NCBI GenBank assembly: GCA_027858995.1 | Contig: JAQIBP010000054.1 | Location: forward strand, 44,018 to 108,017 | Reading direction: 5' to 3' | DNA: 64,000 nt | Source of the DNA: Deltaproteobacteria bacterium | GTDB lineage: Bacteria > Desulfobacterota > Desulfobacteria > Desulfobacterales > Desulfobacteraceae | Shown here: piece after piece, positions 49,773 through 58,222 of the stretch | How the letters are laid out: the number at the start of each line of letters is the position of its first letter | Position numbering within the stretch: the stretch's first letter is position 1 | Notes under the pieces: generated by a model | What the model saw: the letters and a program-made list of their open reading frames with translations, nothing else | Database searches by the model: none | Told to the model about the DNA's origin: nothing | Position numbers and translations under genes: made by a program

Positions 49773-50921
49773 ATGATGACGATGAAATATAATTTTGACG
49801 AAATAATCAACAGAACCCACACATCTTCAATGAAGTGGGAAAAATACAGAGGCAGAGACATAATTCCCATGTGGGTGGCTGATATGGATTTCAAAGCACC
49901 TCAGCCTCTTCTTGATACTCTCCGGCAAAGTATTGAACATGGAATCATGGGGTATACTCTCATCCCTGACAAACTAAATGAACTCATTATTGAAAATCTC
50001 TATACTCTCTATGATTGGAAAATTGAAAAAGAGTGGCTCATATGGACTCCCGGAGTTGTAAGTGCGTTAAATGTTGCCTGTGCAGTCTGCGGTTCCTCCT
50101 TTGATAAAATTGTTACAACAACTCCTGCATATCCTCCCTTTCTCACTGCTCCCTCAAATCATGGAAAGCTTCTTGCAACTGTTCCCATGATTGAAATCAA
50201 TCAGCGTGCAGCCCTTGATTATCACGCACTTGAAAAAGAATTTAAAAGCAATAATACCAGCCTTTTCATGTTCTGCAACCCGTACAACCCGTGCGGCAGT
50301 GTCTTTACAAAAGATGAAATAAATCAGCTTGTAGAACTTTGTACAAAATATGATGTTATCATCTGCTCAGATGAAATACACAGCGATTTTGTACTGGATC
50401 AGAATAAGTACCATATTCCGACAGCATCTATATCAAAAACAGCTGCAAACCAGACCATTACTTTAATGGCTCCTTCCAAAACATATAATATCCCTGGGCT
50501 TGGATGTTCTTTTGCCATTATTCAGGATGAAAATTTAAGGAAAAAATTCAAATCCAGATCAAAGGGTTTGATCCCTGAAGTAAACCTTCTCGGACTTTTT
50601 GCAACCAAGACTGCCTACAAAGAGTGTCATGAATGGCTTGCACAGTTAATTGTCTATCTTAGAAAAAATCGCGATATTGTTCAAGAGCATATAAATAAAA
50701 TGCCGGGGTGCAGACTCAACCCCATTGAATCCACCTATCTTGCCTGGATTGATGTAAAAGATACCAATATAGACGATCCCATAGCTTTTTTTGAACAGGC
50801 AGGAGTAGGTCTTTCAGATGGTAAATTTTTCGGTCAAAAAGGATTTGTCCGGCTCAATTTCGGCTGTCCCAGATCTGTTCTTGAAAAAGGTTTAAGAAGA
50901 ATGGCTGCTGCGCTTTTATAA
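49773..50921 (+). CDS. MalY/PatB-family PLP-dependent C-S lyase/aminotransferase
   Basis: 382 residues. MWVADMDFKAPQPLLDTL is the typical start of the MalY/PatB group; FCNPYNPCGSVF and ICSDEIHSDFV contact the cofactor, and the PLP lysine is in MAPSKTYNIPGLG. Cystathionine beta-lyase-like or aminotransferase activity. Three ATG codons lie within ten bases (49773, 49776, 49782); GGAG at 49769 best fits 49776 or 49782. Confidence 0.9.
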   Translation: MMTMKYNFDEIINRTHTSSMKWEKYRGRDIIPMWVADMDFKAPQPLLDTLRQSIEHGIMGYTLIPDKLNELIIENLYTLYDWKIEKEWLIWTPGVVSALNVACAVCGSSFDKIVTTTPAYPPFLTAPSNHGKLLATVPMIEINQRAALDYHALEKEFKSNNTSLFMFCNPYNPCGSVFTKDEINQLVELCTKYDVIICSDEIHSDFVLDQNKYHIPTASISKTAANQTITLMAPSKTYNIPGLGCSFAIIQDENLRKKFKSRSKGLIPEVNLLGLFATKTAYKECHEWLAQLIVYLRKNRDIVQEHINKMPGCRLNPIESTYLAWIDVKDTNIDDPIAFFEQAGVGLSDGKFFGQKGFVRLNFGCPRSVLEKGLRRMAAALL

Positions 50922-50934
50922 TTGACAGTACGGT

Positions 50935-51058
50935 TGTCCCAAAAAAACGAACAATGTGTTAAGCTCTAAATCAACCCCCAATGAAAGGAGTTGAAATGAG
51001 TAGAAAAAGGAAACAGTACAGTTCGGAATTCAAAGCAAAAATTGCCTTGGCTACATAA
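50935..51058 (+). mobile_element. Remnant of an IS3-family insertion sequence (left end and start of orfA)
   Basis: TGTCCCAAAAAAACGAACAA at 50935 looks like a terminal inverted repeat. At 50996 AAAGGAG-spaced ATG starts MSRKRKQYSSEFKAKIALAT, the N-terminus of an IS3-type OrfA, which stops at 51058 after 20 codons. No orfB or right end is present, so the element is dead. Confidence 0.75.
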
Positions 51059-51253
51059 TAAATAAATTTTCCCTTCACATGGAAGGTATTCTTATGGTAA
51101 AATCAGAGAATTCATGTGCTACAAGAACCGGACATTTTCTATTTACTACTAATAAGGTATAACTTATTTCTTGCAACATTAATATTAGTCTGCTATTAAA
51201 AATAAGTTTATTAAAGTTTAATTGGACAATGGGTTAATTATAAAGGACTGCAT

Positions 51254-52030
51254 GTGATTAAGGTTAGCAACATTTCCAAACACTTTGGCGGGATCAAAGC
51301 TGTTGATAAGGTAGATCTGCATATTCAAAAGGGTTTAATTACAGGCCTTGTTGGTCCCAATGGAGCAGGTAAAAGCACTCTATTCAATCTTATTGCAGGA
51401 CTCTACCCTCCGACATATGGTGAAATTTATCTTGAAGGAGAAGAGATAACTGAATTAAATTCCCACGAGCTTTTTCATAAAGGGCTTTTAAGGACATTCC
51501 AAATTGCCCATGAATTTCCAACTCTCACTGTATTTGAAAATTTAATGATGGTTCCTGGCAGTCAGCTTGGAGAAAATATCATAAATTCCTGGTTAAAACG
51601 CGGGCAGATTCGCAAACAGGAGAGAAAACTGCAGGAAAAAGCTGAAGAAGTATTGGAGTTTTTAAACATTATACACCTTAAAAATGAGCTGGCAGGAAGG
51701 CTTTCCGGAGGGCAGAAAAAGCTATTGGAACTTGCACGGACCATGATGGTTGATGCAAAAGTAGTATTGCTGGATGAAGTTGGTGCAGGAGTAAATCGTA
51801 CCCTTTTACGCCACATTGGGGATGCTATTATAAAACTCAACAAGGAGCAGGGTTATACATTCTGCATGATTGAGCATGACATGGATTTTATTTCAAGATT
51901 GTGCAACCCTGTGGTTGTGCTTACCAACGGCAGTGTTTTGACAACTGGCACTCCAGAAGAAATTATCAATGATGAAGAGGTTATTGATGCTTATCTTGGA
52001 AAAGGCATCAAAGAAGAGGAAACAGCATAA
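51254..52030 (+). CDS. livG: Branched-chain amino acid-type ABC transporter ATP-binding protein LivG
   Basis: 258 residues, GTG start with AAAGGA seven bases upstream. Walker A LVGPNGAGKSTLFNLIAG, signature LSGGQKKLLELAR, Walker B VVLLDEVGAGVN where most LivG have DEPAAG, and the switch His in CMIEHDMDFI. ATPase of the LIV-type uptake system. First gene of livGFHMK; its stop touches the start of livF. Confidence 0.9.
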   Translation: MIKVSNISKHFGGIKAVDKVDLHIQKGLITGLVGPNGAGKSTLFNLIAGLYPPTYGEIYLEGEEITELNSHELFHKGLLRTFQIAHEFPTLTVFENLMMVPGSQLGENIINSWLKRGQIRKQERKLQEKAEEVLEFLNIIHLKNELAGRLSGGQKKLLELARTMMVDAKVVLLDEVGAGVNRTLLRHIGDAIIKLNKEQGYTFCMIEHDMDFISRLCNPVVVLTNGSVLTTGTPEEIINDEEVIDAYLGKGIKEEETA

Positions 52031-52738
52031 ATGGCTTATTTATCAGGAGAAAATATAACAGCTGCATATGATTACAGCGTACCCATACTCAATGACTGTT
52101 CTGTAGAAGTCAATAAAGGCGAGCTTGCTGTTATTGTAGGACCTAATGGAGCAGGCAAGTCAACTGTTATGAAAGTATTGCTGGGCATGCTTAAACAGAG
52201 CAAAGGTTCAGTGATGCTAGAGGGCAAAGATATCTCCAAGTTATCTGTACAAAAAAGAATCACTCTCGGTCTTGCATTTGTACCACAAACTGACAATGTA
52301 TTTCCCACAATGACAGTAGAGGAAAATCTTGAAATGGGAGCTTTTCTAAGAACAGACGATATATCAAAAACCATGGAAGAGGTATATGAACTCTTTCCAA
52401 TCCTTTATGAGAGAAGTAATCAGCTGGTAGGGCAGTTATCAGGGGGACAGCGCCAGCAGGCAGCATTTGGCAGGGCAATGATGACAAAACCCACAGTGAT
52501 GCTGTTAGATGAACCAACCGCAGGAGTTTCACCGATTGTAATGGATGAAATTTTTGGAAATATTTTACGTCTGAAAAAATCAGGCAGGGCAGTGCTGATG
52601 GTAGAACAAAATGCCAAGCAGGCGTTGACAATTGCAGACAAAGGTTATGTCCTGGTTTCAGGAAGCAATGAACATACTGGCACAGGGAAAGAACTTATTG
52701 CAGACCCTGTGGTACGAAAATCTTTTCTTGGAGGATAA
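52031..52738 (+). CDS. livF: LIV-type ABC transporter ATP-binding protein LivF
   Basis: 235 residues. Walker A VIVGPNGAGKSTVMKVLLG, signature LSGGQRQQAAFGRAMM, Walker B VMLLDEPTAGVS. It pairs with LivG. Begins immediately after the livG stop; its own end overlaps the leader of livH, GGAGGATAAATG. Confidence 0.9.
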   Translation: MAYLSGENITAAYDYSVPILNDCSVEVNKGELAVIVGPNGAGKSTVMKVLLGMLKQSKGSVMLEGKDISKLSVQKRITLGLAFVPQTDNVFPTMTVEENLEMGAFLRTDDISKTMEEVYELFPILYERSNQLVGQLSGGQRQQAAFGRAMMTKPTVMLLDEPTAGVSPIVMDEIFGNILRLKKSGRAVLMVEQNAKQALTIADKGYVLVSGSNEHTGTGKELIADPVVRKSFLGG

Positions 52739-53761
52739 ATGCCTTGGTTTACAGACATTCTTAACGCTGTTGTTTTAATGTGCAATTTCATGATTGTTCC
52801 TGCTTTATCATATGGTTCCCAGCTGGCTCTTGGTGCACTTGCAGTAACCCTGGTTTATTCTGTTTTAAGATTTGCCAATTTTGCCCAGGGTGATACCATG
52901 GCATTTGCCACTGTTGTTACTATTCTATCTACATGGGTACTGCAAAATTCCGGCATAAGTTTCGGATTTATGCCCACAGCTATTCTTGCCATGCCCATAG
53001 CAGTTATTGCATGCCTGGCTTATGTTCTGTTGATTGATAAATTTGTATATGAATACTATAGAAACCAGAACAGCAAACCCATCACCATAGTCATGGCATC
53101 TGTCGGTGTTATGTTTATTACAGGCGGTATTGTAAGATTTGTACTGGGGCCCAGCCATCAAATCTTTTCAGATGGAGCACGGTTTATCATAACAACAAGA
53201 GAATTCAAGGAGATGACCGGACTTTCAGAGGGGCTTGCAATTAAAACCTCGCAATTTTTAACAGTGACCATTGCAATTATGCTTGTGGGCTTTGTGTTTT
53301 ATTTTTTACAGAAAACAAAAACCGGAAAAGCCATGCGTGCCTATTCTGACAATGAAAACCTGGCATTGTTGTCCGGGATTGACCCTGCAAAAGTAGTACG
53401 TGTTACATGGATACTGGTAGCGGTTTTAACAACAATAGCAGGAGTTTTATATGGCCTTGATAAAGGTTTTATGGCCATTTCATACCACCAACTGTTATTA
53501 CCGACTTTTGCAGCAGTTATCGTTGGAGGCATAGGTTCTCCAATAGGTGCCATTGTCGGAGGTTTTGTAATCTCTTTTTCTGAACTGACAATGACCTATG
53601 CATATAAAAAATTTTTAATTTATCTGCTGCCGGAAGCTTTGGAACCAAGTGGTCTGGTACAATTTCTTTCCACTGAATACAAATTTGCCATCTCTTTTGT
53701 AATCCTTGTTATTGTACTACTATTAAGACCCACAGGAATTTTTAAAGGTAAAGTGATATGA
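52739..53761 (+). CDS. livH: LIV-type ABC transporter permease LivH
   Basis: 340 residues, multiple membrane helices; ALAVTLVYSVLRFANFAQGD is the family's N-terminal helix region, and FAAVIVGGIGSPIGAIVGGF its conserved C-terminal helix. GGAGG lies just before ATG, inside the livF end. The stop overlaps the livM start (ATGA). Confidence 0.9.
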   Translation: MPWFTDILNAVVLMCNFMIVPALSYGSQLALGALAVTLVYSVLRFANFAQGDTMAFATVVTILSTWVLQNSGISFGFMPTAILAMPIAVIACLAYVLLIDKFVYEYYRNQNSKPITIVMASVGVMFITGGIVRFVLGPSHQIFSDGARFIITTREFKEMTGLSEGLAIKTSQFLTVTIAIMLVGFVFYFLQKTKTGKAMRAYSDNENLALLSGIDPAKVVRVTWILVAVLTTIAGVLYGLDKGFMAISYHQLLLPTFAAVIVGGIGSPIGAIVGGFVISFSELTMTYAYKKFLIYLLPEALEPSGLVQFLSTEYKFAISFVILVIVLLLRPTGIFKGKVI

Positions 53762-55116
53762 ACCAGTATAAAGCAAGACTATTTATAAGTTTTTCCATGA
53801 TGATTTTATTGCTTCTGCTGGTTGGTTTTTTTCAATCATGGGCATTGTGTCTGACCATAGTGAATTTATGTCTGATTTCAGCAATAATGGCACTGGGGGT
53901 CAATATTCAATGGGGGTATGCAGGTCTTTTTAATGTTGGAATAATGGGATTTGCCGCTCTTGGAGGAATGAGTGTAGTCCTGATTTCAAAAAACAGTGTA
54001 CCGGAAGCTTTGCAGGCCGGCGGATTGAAGATGTTTATCGCCCTGTTTATTCTCGCAGCCACTGTGGCAGCTGCTGTCTATCTCCATAAAAAATTTCAGC
54101 GAAAATCCCTTGTTATTTTAACCATTTTAATCGGCTATTTTATAACAAGATATTTCTATTCTGATGCCTCTCAATCCATTGAATCTGTCAATCCAGCCCT
54201 GACCGGATATCTTGGAGGGCTTGGTCTGCCAGTACTTTTTTCATGGATTGCAGGCGGTTTTCTTGCAGCAGCAGCTGCCTGGCTCATTGGAAAAATTACC
54301 CTTGGACTGCGTACAGATTATCTTGCCATTGCAACCCTTGGAATTTCGGAAATCATACTGGCTGTAATCAAAAATGAAGACTGGATGGTCAGAGGAGTAA
54401 AGAATGTAACATCCATTCCAAGACCTGTGCCCTATGAAATTGATTTGCAGCAGACTGCCTGGTTTCAGGATATGATTGCAAAATTTTATTCAAAAAGCTT
54501 AGACATACTGCCTGTAGCAGACCAGGCAGCAGCTTTAAAGGATTATATAAGCGAAGCTTCAATTTTAATGGTGAAACTTAGTTATACAGGGTTGTTTACA
54601 TCAGTTTTACTGCTTCTTATAATTCTTGCCACCTTAGCGCTTAACTCACCATGGGGGCGGATGATAAGAGCAATCCGAGATAATGAGACAGCAGCTTCTG
54701 CCATGGGTAAGGATATCACCAAAAGACATCTGCAGATATTTGTTATCGGCTCTGCCATTGTTGGAGTAGCCGGAGCCATGCTGGTTACCTATGACGGACA
54801 GTTCACCCCTGGTTCATACATACCCTTGCGATTTACATTCCTTATCTGGGTCATGGTGATTGTTGGGGGATCCGGCAATAATCTCGGATCTGTTATTGGC
54901 GGATTTGTAATCTGGTTTCTCTGGATTATGGCAGAACCTGTCGGCTTCTGGCTGGCAGATTTGTCAACATCCTTTTTAAATAGTGAAAACTTTTTCAGGC
55001 AGCATTTATTGGAGCATGCACAGTATATAAGACTTATATTCATGGGGCTTGTCTTATTGCTGGTTATGCGGTTCAGTCCAGACGGCATACTGCCTGAGAC
55101 AAACAAAAAATTGTAA
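53758..55116 (+). CDS. livM: LIV-type ABC transporter permease LivM
   Basis: 452 residues, slightly longer than typical LivM because of a helix-rich insert (about residues 90-150). NIQWGYAGLFNVGIMGFAALGG, RTDYLAIATLGISEIILAV and GSGNNLGSVIGGFVIWF mark the conserved helices. It forms the second half of the channel with LivH. A four-base overlap with livH implies coupling. Confidence 0.9.
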   Translation: MNQYKARLFISFSMMILLLLLVGFFQSWALCLTIVNLCLISAIMALGVNIQWGYAGLFNVGIMGFAALGGMSVVLISKNSVPEALQAGGLKMFIALFILAATVAAAVYLHKKFQRKSLVILTILIGYFITRYFYSDASQSIESVNPALTGYLGGLGLPVLFSWIAGGFLAAAAAWLIGKITLGLRTDYLAIATLGISEIILAVIKNEDWMVRGVKNVTSIPRPVPYEIDLQQTAWFQDMIAKFYSKSLDILPVADQAAALKDYISEASILMVKLSYTGLFTSVLLLLIILATLALNSPWGRMIRAIRDNETAASAMGKDITKRHLQIFVIGSAIVGVAGAMLVTYDGQFTPGSYIPLRFTFLIWVMVIVGGSGNNLGSVIGGFVIWFLWIMAEPVGFWLADLSTSFLNSENFFRQHLLEHAQYIRLIFMGLVLLLVMRFSPDGILPETNKKL

Positions 55117-55133
55117 TTTAACAGGAGGATTGT

Positions 55134-56330
55134 ATGAAAAAATGTTTAAAAATTATTGTAGTTTTACTTTTTGCAATGAGCTTCAGTGTTGCAGGTTTTG
55201 CAGCCGGAACTGTAAAAATAGGTATTTTACAGGGCTTTACTGGTCCCATTGAATCATTAACCCCACCAATGGCATTAGCAGCTGAGCTTGCAATTAATGA
55301 GGCATCTGATTCCGGAGCATTCCTTGGTGGAACAAAAATTGTATCGGTTCGTGGTGACTCTACCTGTATTGATGCATCTGCTGCAACTGCTGCAGCTGAA
55401 AGACTTATCAATTCAGAAAAAGTTATTGCAATTGTGGGAGCAAGCTGTTCAGGCTCTACTACTGCTGTGGTAAACAATGCATCTGTACCAAACGGCATAA
55501 CAACCATCTCATCATCTGCCACTTCTTCTGCTCTAACCATGATAAAGGATAATGGCTTTTTTTTCAGAACTGCTCCTTCAGATGCAAGACAGGGTCAAGT
55601 TCTGGCCAATATAGTGATTGACAGAGGTATTAAACAAGTTGCTATAACCTATACCAATAATGACTATGGTAAAGGTCTCTCCAACGCATTTACAGGAGTG
55701 TATACAAAACTGGGCGGCAAGATTTTAATGACAGCTTCCCATGAAGACGGCAAAGCTGATTATGCTGCTGATGTAGCTTCTTTGTCAGCTTCAGGAGCCA
55801 ATGATCTTGTTGTTTTTGGTTATCTTGATCAGGGTGGCAAAGGTATTATTCAGGCATCCCTTGATACTGGAGCATTTGACCGTTTCATCTTGGCTGATGG
55901 TATGATTGGCCCTGGTTTAACTGACGATCTTGGTAAAGGTATAAACGGCTCATTTGGTACAATGCCTGGTGGAGAGAGTGAAGCAGCCCAAAAATGGGCA
56001 AAAGTTGGCAAAGCATCCGGAATTCCACTTGACGGTCCCTTCAGGGATGGATCCTATGATGCGGCAGCTTTGATTATTCTTGCTGCCCAGGCAGGCAATT
56101 CAGCTGATAGAGCAAGCATCCAGAAACATATAATGGATGTTGCCAATGCACCGGGTGAGAAGATTTTTGCCGGTGAATTGAAAAAAGGCCTTCAAATCCT
56201 CGCCAAAGGCGGAAAAATTGACTATGTTGGTGCAAAGGATATTGAATTTAATGAAGTTGGTGAAATTTTCGGTTCCTACCAGGAGGTGGAAGTTAAAAGC
56301 GCTAAATTTGAAACCATCAAGGTTCATTAA
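55134..56330 (+). CDS. livK: LIV-type periplasmic substrate-binding protein
   Basis: 398 residues with signal peptide (VVLLFAMSFSVAGFAAG). Class I periplasmic-binding fold: KIGILQGFTGPIESLTPPMALAAELA, IAIVGASCSGSTTAV, and AITYTNNDYGKGLSNAF. It lacks an obvious lipobox. The ligand cannot be read; phenylacetate-type aromatics or amino acids are possible because of the neighbouring oxidation cluster (inference). AGGAGGATT ribosome binding site; followed by a stem-loop terminator. Confidence 0.85.
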   Translation: MKKCLKIIVVLLFAMSFSVAGFAAGTVKIGILQGFTGPIESLTPPMALAAELAINEASDSGAFLGGTKIVSVRGDSTCIDASAATAAAERLINSEKVIAIVGASCSGSTTAVVNNASVPNGITTISSSATSSALTMIKDNGFFFRTAPSDARQGQVLANIVIDRGIKQVAITYTNNDYGKGLSNAFTGVYTKLGGKILMTASHEDGKADYAADVASLSASGANDLVVFGYLDQGGKGIIQASLDTGAFDRFILADGMIGPGLTDDLGKGINGSFGTMPGGESEAAQKWAKVGKASGIPLDGPFRDGSYDAAALIILAAQAGNSADRASIQKHIMDVANAPGEKIFAGELKKGLQILAKGGKIDYVGAKDIEFNEVGEIFGSYQEVEVKSAKFETIKVH

Positions 56331-56346
56331 TTAATTTTATACTACT

Positions 56347-56384
56347 GCATAGTAAAATCTGTTTTAAAGCAGATTTTACTATGC
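56347..56384 (+). terminator. Terminator of the liv operon
   Basis: 15-bp perfect stem GCATAGTAAAATCTG (56347-56361) / CAGATTTTACTATGC (56370-56384) with an 8-nt loop, 17 bp after the stop. Confidence 0.8.
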
Positions 56385-56438
56385 CTACTGCCATAGTTAA
56401 ATTTTCATCACAGTCAGTTTAATTCGCCATCACTCTGA

Positions 56439-56879
56439 TTATAACTTTTTTTTCAGATTGATAAATTCACTTCTTTCAAATCCAAGTTTTTTAAAAAAAG
56501 ATAGCACATCTGTGGAATCCCAGCGAACAGATGAGTATATATGCTCAACCCCTCTATTTTTATATATTTCACAAATTTTTCTGGCAAGTGCAAGGCCTAT
56601 GCCTTGCCCCATATAATCAGGATGTACTCCAATAGCCATTATCCAGGCACTTTTTTTAATGCCAAAGCCTGCATAAAGAGTTGTACTTATCATATAGCCC
56701 GCAACATTTCCATTAACTTCAGCAACCAGGCTTGCTTTTCCATGATCATCCCGAACCTGCTGCCCAATAAGCTTTTCCGAATCAATGTCGGCATCATCGG
56801 CTGTTATGGCTTCTCTTATATTCTGGATCGCCTCTGCATCATTCAGAGTGATTTCTCTAATATCCACTGTACCTTTCAC
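56439..56879 (-). CDS. GNAT-family N-acetyltransferase
   Basis: 146 residues from GTG 56879 (GGGAGG seven bases upstream). IREITLNDAEAIQNIRE, IMAIGVHPDYMGQGIGLALARKI (acetyl-CoA binding loop QGIGLA) and YSSVRWDSTDVLSFFKKLGF follow the GNAT fold. Substrate unknown; RimI-like protein acetylation or amine detoxification is possible. It may be co-transcribed with the small DUF2080-type gene just upstream of it. Confidence 0.85.
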   Translation of the reverse strand: MKGTVDIREITLNDAEAIQNIREAITADDADIDSEKLIGQQVRDDHGKASLVAEVNGNVAGYMISTTLYAGFGIKKSAWIMAIGVHPDYMGQGIGLALARKICEIYKNRGVEHIYSSVRWDSTDVLSFFKKLGFERSEFINLKKKL

Positions 56880-56894
56880 AAAAAAACCTCCCTG

Positions 56895-57071
56895 TTATTC
56901 TACCTTGATAATCTTCACAGTATGACCGACCCAATTGGGTGGCAGATAAATTCTGCCGCTGTTGCCACTGGACTTTACCTCTTTTTCAATCATCTCTTCA
57001 CCATAAACCTCAAATTTTACCTTGGCCGATGATATGGATTGTTTTACAATATCTTTCTTATTATCTGCCAT
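56895..57071 (-). CDS. DUF2080-like small protein (transposon-associated family)
   Basis: 58 residues. Its end, EKEVKSSGNSGRIYLPPNWVGHTVKIIKVE, follows the DUF2080 consensus (a GNSGRIYLP core and W-x-G-x-x-V-K-I), a swapped-hairpin DNA-binding-like fold related to AbrB proteins and often found with transposases. AGGTGG three bases before ATG. No transposase is adjacent here, so it is orphaned or acts as a small regulator. Confidence 0.65.
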   Translation of the reverse strand: MADNKKDIVKQSISSAKVKFEVYGEEMIEKEVKSSGNSGRIYLPPNWVGHTVKIIKVE

Positions 57072-57209
57072 ATACCACCTGTATTTGCAATTTCAAAGTT
57101 TTTATCTCTATCATAATCCTTAGTAGCACAATATTCAAAAATCTTATAGCTCTATTTTATCTATTATATAGCTATATCCAAATAGATTTACAATAGTAAA
57201 TTTAATAAA

Positions 57210-57251
57210 AAAAGGCACAGAAAAGAGATAATATTCTTTTCTGCACCTTTT
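57210..57251 (-). terminator. Terminator of the right-edge oxidoreductase operon
   Basis: Arms AAAAGGCACAGAAAAG (57210-57225) and CTTTTCTGCACCTTTT (57236-57251), two mismatches, 10-nt loop; on the - strand the stem is followed by a run of T. Confidence 0.75.
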
Positions 57252-57306
57252 ATGAATTATCAATCAGGTTATTATTAAACAGCTGGTTTTATAAAAACCT
57301 CTCAAT

Positions 57307-58209
57307 CTAAATCAATGGTTTATATACAGCACTCTTCATAATAACAAATCTCATGGCAAGATCCCCTGCACAAACAGATGCCAGTCTTAAAAAGATCAAA
57401 AAGCCATTGGTGTCTCCACCCCACATGATCAGGGTTAAAATCAGGGGAAGGACAACACCGAGTCCGACCACGCCAATTAAAGAGATCTTTAAAAGCTCTT
57501 CATTTGTTAAATTTTTAATGGATTCCTTTCCAATATCACTTGCATGCCAGGTTCCCCATACATAGAGAAGCAGACATAAAAAGTAGGCAAAGAAAAAGAC
57601 TTCAGCCCAGATTTCCATTCCCGAAGCAAACCCTGCAGTACCGGACACTGCAGCCATTAACTGCAGTACCTGCTGACCCACCCAGATGCCGGATATAACA
57701 GACAAAGGCAGAACCATTGTTGAACTCCAGGCTGGAAGTGCTTTGATGACATTCATGGTGGCAAAACCATGGGAAATAATTAAAAGGCATAAAATTGCCA
57801 TAATAGTATTAAATACCATATTAAAGCCACCTGCAGTTACAATCTGTAAAAAGCCCAAAGCTGCGAACGCCCCAATTATCCACATACCGCGAGCCAATTC
57901 CGAGGTGTTGGGTTTCATGAACATTCGCCAGGCTCTTGTTGGCTGACCAAGGTACAATACATGGATAAGTCCGCCAAGAAACAAAGTTATCAGCCAGCCA
58001 AGGATAAGACCAGCCTTATATTCATAAAAAAGTGAAACAAAATAGAGTCCGGCTCCAATTTCAGAAAAAAAGAACGCCAGCCACAGAAATATACCTTTTT
58101 TATCAATCCACTCCCGCTGACGGGTTGGATTCATCATCCACTCATAGGGTTTGAGTCCGCTTCCATCAGGAGGAAACATTGTCTGTACAAGTTCGTGTAT
58201 TTTACCCAT
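57307..58209 (-). CDS. NrfD/DmsC-like membrane anchor subunit (PadD-like)
   Basis: 300 residues from ATG 58209 (GAGGAGGAG upstream). Eight or more hydrophobic helices, with GIFLWLAFFFSEIGAGLYFVS near the start and repeated Gly-rich turns (LGWLITLFLGGLIHVLYLGQP). This matches the NrfD/DMSO reductase anchor family that passes electrons between a molybdoenzyme Fe-S subunit and the quinone pool. Last gene of the leftward operon; its partner subunits lie immediately upstream. Confidence 0.8.
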   Translation of the reverse strand: MGKIHELVQTMFPPDGSGLKPYEWMMNPTRQREWIDKKGIFLWLAFFFSEIGAGLYFVSLFYEYKAGLILGWLITLFLGGLIHVLYLGQPTRAWRMFMKPNTSELARGMWIIGAFAALGFLQIVTAGGFNMVFNTIMAILCLLIISHGFATMNVIKALPAWSSTMVLPLSVISGIWVGQQVLQLMAAVSGTAGFASGMEIWAEVFFFAYFLCLLLYVWGTWHASDIGKESIKNLTNEELLKISLIGVVGLGVVLPLILTLIMWGGDTNGFLIFLRLASVCAGDLAMRFVIMKSAVYKPLI

Positions 58210-58222
58210 TTTATCTCCTCCT

